Shown here: positions 9,301 through 12,588 of the stretch, piece after piece
Layout of the letters: the number at the start of each line of letters is the position of its first letter
Numbering within the stretch: the stretch's first letter is position 1
Source of the DNA: Candidatus Zixiibacteriota bacterium
Lineage (GTDB): Bacteria > Zixibacteria > MSB-5A5 > GN15 > JACZUZ01
Reading direction: 5' to 3'
DNA: 12,588 nucleotides
Assembly: GCA_022563625.1 (NCBI GenBank)
Contig: JADFNA010000012.1
Location: forward strand, 1-12,588
Position numbers and translations under genes: made by a program
The notes under the pieces: model-generated
Database searches by the model: none
What the model saw: the letters and a program-made list of their open reading frames with translations, nothing else
Told to the model about the DNA's origin: nothing

Positions 9301-9648
9301 CACGAACCATCGAAATTCGAGATAATCCGTGAGTATCAAATTACGCCGTCCGCTGAGTCCTCTCAGGTATCTCACCAATTGCTCAGATTTCTCAGCCACG
9401 TCGAGTGACACACCAATGTCTTTGGCCTCAATGTAGCCCAGCGGGATGTTCGATTTTGTGATAATGAAATCCGGAGCGCCTGCTTTCTCGCGCTGTGGCT
9501 CGTTCTGGGCGTGAACACCGCGTATGAGTGATTCGATGAGTTCCTTGAGCGCGGGGCGATAGGAATGTTCGGTTGCCTTTCCGGTGGCATATTCCTTTTG
9601 CAGGCGCTGGAAGTATTGGTAGCTATGCGGTAGTTTGTTCTGGGTCAC
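6370..9648 (-). CDS. Single-chain restriction-modification enzyme: PD-(D/E)XK nuclease plus N6-adenine methyltransferase (type IIG, ISP-like)
   Basis: This roughly 1092-residue protein appears to combine DNA cleavage, methylation and target recognition in one chain. The N-terminal region (about 1-155) has GAPDFII and GYIEAKD, giving the nuclease triad D60-E74-K76, with LILTDYLEFRWF after it. A helical linker follows, then VYYTPEPVVSFIV (325-337), the S-adenosylmethionine motif VLDPACGTGTFL (386-397), GFELLMAPYSVAHMKL (431-446) and the adenine-methylase catalytic NPPY (509-512). The remaining 500 or so residues should hold the target-recognition region; its end (GGYQVCQKWLKDRKGRALS) resembles the type ISP specificity domain. 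No helicase domain lies between nuclease and methylase, unlike LlaGI-type ISP enzymes, so type IIG is the better fit. GTG at 9648 is chosen because AAGGTG ends six bases before it; a GTG at 9657 would overlap that site. It stands alone, convergent with groEL and divergent from ispE. Confidence 0.85.
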   Translation of the reverse strand: MTQNKLPHSYQYFQRLQKEYATGKATEHSYRPALKELIESLIRGVHAQNEPQREKAGAPDFIITKSNIPLGYIEAKDIGVSLDVAEKSEQLVRYLRGLSGRRNLILTDYLEFRWFVNGEIYAGARIGSQKSKSKLKFDEESATDLLALLDGFLTEEVSTVGTSKELAERMAASARIIYNSILSALQHEDKGGSLHEQLQGFREVLIHDLDGGKFADMYAQTICYGLFAARVNHDGKDRFTRKTAAFSIPKTNPFLARMYVYIAGPQLDDRVTWAVDDLAELLERSDMSAILADFGKRTMRVDPVIHFYETFLTAYDPTLRSKRGVYYTPEPVVSFIVRSVDHILKTDFGLKDGLADKSTIPIYKTTKNKKGVEKRVKSGETHKVLVLDPACGTGTFLSQVTQLIYEYEVSAKRRGSWSSYVQHHLLPRLFGFELLMAPYSVAHMKLGMQLAETGYDFKSNERLGIYLTNTLEEAEKIIRHMPLVGWLTDEAREANSVKLEAPVMVLLGNPPYSGHSVNKGEWIHRLLHGEDVMQGVATENYFEVDGKPLGEKNPKWLNDDYVKFIRFAQWRIEQTGYGILAFITNHGYLDNPTFRGMRQSLMNTFDDIYILDLHGNAKKKEKAPDGGIDKNVFDIQQGVAIGIFVKKPSPSETTKVFHADLWGERGAANGESSGKYGWLAENDLTCDWDELSPTTPQYLFVPRNSELAEEYEAGASVSKVFPVNSVGIVTARDSLTIRWTNEEMQRVVRDFVSLEIEEARAKYKLGDDARDWKVTMAQDDVRQTKAHSGGFVGILYRPFDTRFTYYTGNSRGFQCMPRPEVMRHMLAGENLAISTTRSIEIGRGWEHVFCSKEIIQHHTVSLKEVNYLFPLYLYPDSRSGDFFEGHESGKRKPNLSDEFIKEFSDKLKLKFISDGTGDLKSTFGPEDIFHYMYAVFHSPTYRKRYAEFLKSDFPRLPLTDQRKLFSELCAIGAPLVKAHLMEAELKTFTSFNIPGDGIVEKVRYTEPSKESPHGRVWINAAQYFENVPPGVWEFHVGGYQVCQKWLKDRKGRALSSDDVTHYQYIVAALAETIRLMEKIDTVIDKRGGWPIR

Positions 9649-9654
9649 GGAAAA

Positions 9655-9660
9655 CACCTT
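9655..9660 (-). promoter_or_regulatory. Ribosome-binding site deciding the restriction-modification gene start
   Basis: On the minus strand AAGGTG (9660-9655) precedes GTG at 9648 with six bases between. It overlaps the alternative upstream GTG at 9657, which therefore has no usable site of its own. Confidence 0.6.
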
Positions 9661-9710
9661 TTGTAGGCTAGAGCATACAGAGATACTCCCCGGGATTCAA
9701 GCAAAAGCCT

Positions 9711-10661
9711 ATGACTAGAATAACCCTCAAAGCCCCCGCGAAAATTAACCTGGCGCTGCGTGTTGGAAACAGGCGGGCTGATGGATTTCATGAGATCCGT
9801 TCTTTGATGCAAGCAATATCACTGTATGATGAAATAACGATATCTATCACAGAGCCAGGTTCAGTTGAAGAGTTTTTCTTCATTGATGGCCCGTAATCCG
9901 AACGCGTACCCACTAACTACAAAGACAATTTGACCTTTCTTGCTGTTGCATTGATCCGCGAGAATTATCCCGACATACCGTCAGTTAAGGTCGATCTGAT
10001 CAAGAACATCCCAGTTGGCGCCGGGCTAGGGGGAGGATCATCGGATGCCGCCGCCACGCTGATTGGTATGAACCGCCTCTTCAATCTCGAATTCGACCGC
10101 GCTATGTTGACCAAGCTGGGCGCGGCGCTCGGCTCGGATGTGCCGTTTTTCTTTTCTTCGGGTTCGGCGTTGGTGTCAGGTCGGGGAGAGATAATCGAAG
10201 AAATTGAGCTTCCCCTTGATTATCATCTGGCTTTGATAACCCCGCCAGAGCGGGTCTCAACAACTGAGGCCTACCGAATCCTGAATCGCCCACAATCGGC
10301 TGAGCGAGACGAGGATACAGGCTTGACATTATTTGAGGGCGCCAGTACCTTTTATGGTTCCGGTACGATCTCTGATCTGCTACCGGCGCTGCTTGGCAGC
10401 GGCAACGATTTTGAGGATAAGTTCCTTGAAGTCAATGATTTACAAAATAGCGCAGAGGGTGTTGCGGAGTCCCTTGGCCTGATCAGGAAACAATTCCGCT
10501 CTCTCGGCTCCAGGCTGACCCGCCTGAGTGGCTCGGGTTCGGCGGTTTTTGGGATTTTTGACAGCGCCGTTCCTCATGAACGGCTACAGGCAGTCTTGCG
10601 GGAAGGTTGGTTGGCGCACAGCGCCCGGCCGATTTCCCTTCCGGCCGACTCGTCTCCTTGA
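9711..10661 (+). pseudogene. ispE: 4-diphosphocytidyl-2-C-methyl-D-erythritol kinase, interrupted by an in-frame TAA
   Basis: IspE phosphorylates CDP-methylerythritol in the MEP pathway to isoprenoid precursors. The gene reads in one frame with a single internal stop, TAA at 9894-9896 (codon 62). Before it, APAKINLAL (K11, the catalytic lysine), ADGFHEIRSLMQ and DEITISI are intact. After it, SERVPTNYKDNL, the ATP-binding PVGAGLGGGSSDAAATL (about codons 101-117), GSDVPFF (catalytic D143) and LSGSGSAVFGIF are intact. There is no frameshift and overall length (about 315 sense codons) is normal or slightly long. Catalytic residues lie on both sides, so neither half should work alone. Options are a recent nonsense mutation, a sequencing or assembly error, or readthrough; TAA followed by T is a strong stop, making readthrough less likely. 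The start at ATG 9711 has no good Shine-Dalgarno, and a poor -10-like GATACT lies at 9682. It heads the ispE-spoVG-tRNA-prs-rplY cluster. Confidence 0.9.
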
Positions 10662-10662
10662 A

Positions 10663-10682
10663 AATGACAAGTGGAGGTCATT
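10663..10682 (+). promoter_or_regulatory. Hairpin carrying the spoVG ribosome-binding site
   Basis: AATGAC (10663-10668) and GTCATT (10677-10682) can pair around the eight-base loop AAGTGGAG. The Shine-Dalgarno GGAGG (10673-10677) lies mostly in the loop, five bases before the ATG at 10683. It supports the ATG as start and might make translation depend on structure. Confidence 0.5.
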
Positions 10683-11024
10683 ATGGAGATTACCGAGGTC
10701 CGGGTGACGCTACGCAACGAAGAGAAGCTGAGGGGATTTGCCAATATCACCCTCGACAACCAGATTGTCATTCGCGGATTGAAAATTATCGCAGGGACAA
10801 ACGGCTATTTCGTATCTATGCCGTCGCGCAAGAGACCAGATGGGTCGCATCAGGATATCGCCCATCCGGTCAACAGCGAAACGCGAAAGATGGTTGAGGA
10901 CAAAGTCCTCTGCGCCTATGAAGAAATGCTGAAATCAAGCTCCGGCAGGACGAAAGAGAGCGCTACACAAACTGGCCGCGAAACATCAGATAAAACAGAG
11001 ACAACAGATTCAACCGAGATGTAG
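10683..11024 (+). CDS. spoVG: SpoVG family nucleic-acid-binding regulator
   Basis: This 113-residue protein matches SpoVG, a small DNA- and RNA-binding regulator first known from Bacillus sporulation and septation but widespread in non-sporulating bacteria. The start EITEVRVTL (2-10), LRGFANITLDN (16-26), GLKIIAGTNGYFVSMPSRK (32-50) and DIAHPVNSETR (58-68) form the complete conserved domain. The last 28 or so residues are Ser/Thr/Lys/Glu-rich and probably disordered. The ATG at 10683 follows GGAGG by five bases; an in-frame GTG at 10671 would lie on that site. It is 21 bases after the ispE stop, so the two are probably co-transcribed. SpoVG near ispE and prs is also seen in Bacillus, where purR, yabJ and glmU intervene; those are missing here. 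Confidence 0.95.
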   Translation: MEITEVRVTLRNEEKLRGFANITLDNQIVIRGLKIIAGTNGYFVSMPSRKRPDGSHQDIAHPVNSETRKMVEDKVLCAYEEMLKSSSGRTKESATQTGRETSDKTETTDSTEM

Positions 11025-11052
11025 CGCTGAACTTTTTTTGCAGCGCCTTTCT
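11024..11052 (+). terminator. Possible weak terminator after spoVG
   Basis: GCGCTG (11024-11029) pairs with CAGCGC (11041-11046) around an 11-base T-rich loop, followed by CTTTCTT. The stem starts on the last base of the spoVG stop codon. The short stem and poor T-run make it doubtful. Confidence 0.35.
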
Positions 11053-11135
11053 TAATTCAAGTACGGTAAGACTTTCAGGAAAAGTTAGCGGGCGGGGCGC
11101 GGTTTAACATATTAGTCAGAACAACAACAGAACAC

Positions 11136-11209
11136 TGGGGCGTCGTCAAGCGGCAAGACCCGAGGTTTTGGTCCTCGTATCCCAGGTTCGAATCCTGGCG
11201 CCCCAGCCA
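11136..11209 (+). tRNA. tRNA-Gln (anticodon TTG)
   Basis: A full cloverleaf is visible. The acceptor TGGGGCG (11136-11142) pairs with CGCCCCA (11199-11205), followed by G and an encoded CCA. The D arm is GTC...GAC, and the anticodon stem is CGAGG (11161-11165) with CCTCG and loop TTTTGGT. The anticodon TTG at 11168-11170 reads CAA. The T arm is CCAGG-TTCGAAT-CCTGG. It lies between spoVG and prs, so it may be cut from a shared transcript. A tRNA-Gln before prs is a recurring arrangement in deltaproteobacteria. Confidence 0.97.
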
Positions 11210-11286
11210 ATGGCATTGTCATTATTTTTCCACAGACGTCCAATTAGCAATTGCCTGATACCCCTGCTTCAACAACCCTGCCGAAT

Positions 11287-12279
11287 ATGAATAAAATTAC
11301 CGCCAGAAGCGCCTCACTGATAATAGCCCAGCGTGATGACTCTGCTGTCACTCTGAAGCTTATAACGGGTAACGCACACCCGGCGCTGGCTGAAAATATT
11401 GCGAGGTTTCTCGGGGTGGGTTTGTGCGAATGCGAGGTAAAGCGCTTTTCTGACGGTGAAGTGTTTGTGCAGATTGACGCAAACGTGCGTGGCGCGGACC
11501 TGTTCATTATCCAGCCGACGTATGCTCCGGCTGAACACTTGATAGAACTGCTGATGTTGATTGATGCGTCCCGGCGCGCCTCGGCCGGGCGTATTACTGC
11601 CGTGATTCCGTATTACGGCTATGCCCGCCAGGACAGAAAAGACCGTCCACGGGTGGCGATTGCCGCCAAGCTGATGGCCAATCTGATTACCACCGCCGGC
11701 GCTGATCGAGTGATCACGATGGACTTGCACGCCGCGCAGATTCAGGGGTTTTTTGATATACCGCATGACCACCTGTATTCCAGCCCGATACTAAACCGCG
11801 CCGTGCGGGAAATGAATATCGACGACCCGGTGGTAGTGACTCCGGATATCGGTTCAATCAAGTTGGTGCGCGCGATGGCGGAATCGTTCGACGCCGAACT
11901 GGCAATTGTTGACAAGCGGCGGCCGAAGCCGAATGAATCCGAAGTGATGACCATTATCGGGAGAGTGAAGGGGCGCAATGTGATTATTCGCGATGACATG
12001 GTTGACACCGCCGGGACCCTGGTCCAGGCGGCAGAGGCGATGGCCGACAAAGGCGCCGCGGAAATTTACGCGGTGTGCACACACGCGGTACTCTCGGGCA
12101 AGGCCCTCGAGCGAATCGAGAAATCACCGATCAAGAAACTCGTTATCACTGATTCAATTTCAAATGACAACCGCCGGCTATCGGAAAAATATATGGTCGT
12201 CTCCTGCGCCGGGCTTTTGGGAGAAGCTATCCGGCGTATTTCCGAAGAGCGCTCTGTCTCATCACTCTTTGACGAATAG
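11287..12279 (+). CDS. prs: Ribose-phosphate pyrophosphokinase (PRPP synthetase, class I)
   Basis: This enzyme makes 5-phosphoribosyl diphosphate from ribose 5-phosphate and ATP, the precursor of nucleotides, histidine and tryptophan. The 330-residue reading contains GNAHPALAENIA (28-39), RFSDGEVFVQI (53-63), the flexible-loop region YYGYARQDRKDRPRVAI (109-125), the metal-binding DLHAAQIQGFFDIP (146-159) and the PRPP loop VIIRDDMVDTAGT (232-244). TPDIGSIK and DKRRPKPNESEV are also intact. The start is uncertain: ATG at 11287 and an in-frame TTG at 11251 both lack a clear Shine-Dalgarno, and even the ATG version has about 20 residues before the usual family start (KLITGNA). It follows the tRNA by 77 bases and precedes rplY, which is a common conserved pairing. 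Confidence 0.96.
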   Translation: MNKITARSASLIIAQRDDSAVTLKLITGNAHPALAENIARFLGVGLCECEVKRFSDGEVFVQIDANVRGADLFIIQPTYAPAEHLIELLMLIDASRRASAGRITAVIPYYGYARQDRKDRPRVAIAAKLMANLITTAGADRVITMDLHAAQIQGFFDIPHDHLYSSPILNRAVREMNIDDPVVVTPDIGSIKLVRAMAESFDAELAIVDKRRPKPNESEVMTIIGRVKGRNVIIRDDMVDTAGTLVQAAEAMADKGAAEIYAVCTHAVLSGKALERIEKSPIKKLVITDSISNDNRRLSEKYMVVSCAGLLGEAIRRISEERSVSSLFDE

Positions 12280-12381
12280 CCATATGATTTATCGCACATG
12301 AAATGCGCCTGAGGATTTTGAGAAATAATAAACATCGCAGTGAATAGACCCGCATAGAAGAAGAAAAGGAAAATAGAACTC

Positions 12382-12588
12382 ATGAAAGAATCCGCTCTGG
12401 CTGTCGCAAAACGCGACGGCAAAGGCAAGAATTTCGCTCGCGCTCTCAGGAGGGGCGGGCGTGTTCCGGCTTCACTTTATGGACCCGAACGCGAGCCGCA
12501 AAACGTGTCGGTGGATCTGGCCGATCTGGAAAAGCTGTTCAGAGAAAACCGGGGCGGCAACGTCTTGCTCGCGCTCGAAGTTGATGGG
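12382..12588 (+). CDS. rplY: 50S ribosomal protein L25/CTC, 5' part (cut by window edge)
   Basis: Only the first 69 codons are present. The readable N-terminus includes KNFARALRRGGRVPASLYG (17-35), the 5S-rRNA-binding L25 start, then NVSVDLADLEKLF and NVLLALEV. L25 binds 5S rRNA in the large subunit; many bacteria have a longer CTC form with an extra C-terminal domain, but whether that is so here cannot be seen. AAAGGA (12365-12370) lies 11 bases before the ATG. It is 102 bases downstream of prs, matching the prs-ctc order in Bacillus and prs-rplY elsewhere. Confidence 0.93.
   Translation, partial: MKESALAVAKRDGKGKNFARALRRGGRVPASLYGPEREPQNVSVDLADLEKLFRENRGGNVLLALEVDG

Noticed and set aside
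6370..9648. BREX-type PglX methylase or a multi-gene defence island
   Set aside because: No BREX, helicase or other defence partner lies on either side. Neighbours are groEL and ispE, and the protein has its own nuclease motif.
9894..9896. Programmed recoding of the ispE stop
   Set aside because: TAA followed by T is a strong termination context, and selenocysteine or pyrrolysine insertion uses TGA or TAG. No other conserved gene here has an internal stop.
9930..10661. A separate gene starting at TTG 9930
   Set aside because: It is in the same frame as the upstream part, begins in mid-domain, and lacks a ribosome-binding site. It is the remainder of ispE after the TAA.
11047..11135. Dedicated promoter before tRNA-Gln
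   Set aside because: AT-rich TTTAACATATTAG could hold a -10 box, but no -35 with acceptable spacing is visible.

Overview
The window is bacterial chromosome of moderate GC carrying mostly single-copy housekeeping genes. Several things fit an uncultured Gram-negative lineage of the Zixibacteria or wider FCB type: a putative lipoprotein, CIRCE-controlled groESL, the order ispE-spoVG-tRNA-Gln-prs-rplY, and scattered short GC-rich hairpin repeats. That placement is a low-confidence impression. The gene families identify a bacterium but not a phylum.

Layout. Positions 1-1123 hold a hairpin repeat and a minus-strand isopropylmalate-dehydrogenase-like gene. Positions 1154-1777 form a compact REP/RAYT unit: a small IS200-like tyrosine transposase gene bracketed by inverted copies of a palindromic repeat. 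Next, on the plus strand, come a putative lipoprotein (2088-2801), a hairpin terminator, and type III pantothenate kinase coaX (2975-3748). A sigma70-type promoter overlapped by a perfect CIRCE operator (3890-3953) then drives groES (4096) and groEL (4548), which end at a strong terminator (6267-6299). The minus-strand gene at 6370-9648 is a large single-chain restriction-modification enzyme (nuclease, adenine methyltransferase and specificity region). From 9711 to the right edge lies a plus-strand cluster: ispE (interrupted by an in-frame TAA), spoVG, tRNA-Gln(TTG), prs and the start of rplY.

How it fits together. coaX (CoA), ispE (isoprenoid precursors) and prs (PRPP) are core metabolism. 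groESL is under heat-shock repression by HrcA. The right-hand cluster resembles the ispE-purR-yabJ-spoVG-glmU-prs-ctc region of Bacillus and the ispE-tRNA-Gln-prs-rplY order of some deltaproteobacteria. The accessory parts are the REP/RAYT unit and the restriction-modification gene, which sits directly between groEL and ispE.

I see no clear new multi-gene system. The most notable items are the nonsense codon in ispE, the REP/RAYT unit, the helicase-less ISP-like restriction-modification protein, the NADP-type coenzyme residues in the LeuB-like enzyme, and hairpins that overlap expression signals (groESL leader, groES-groEL gap, spoVG ribosome-binding site).
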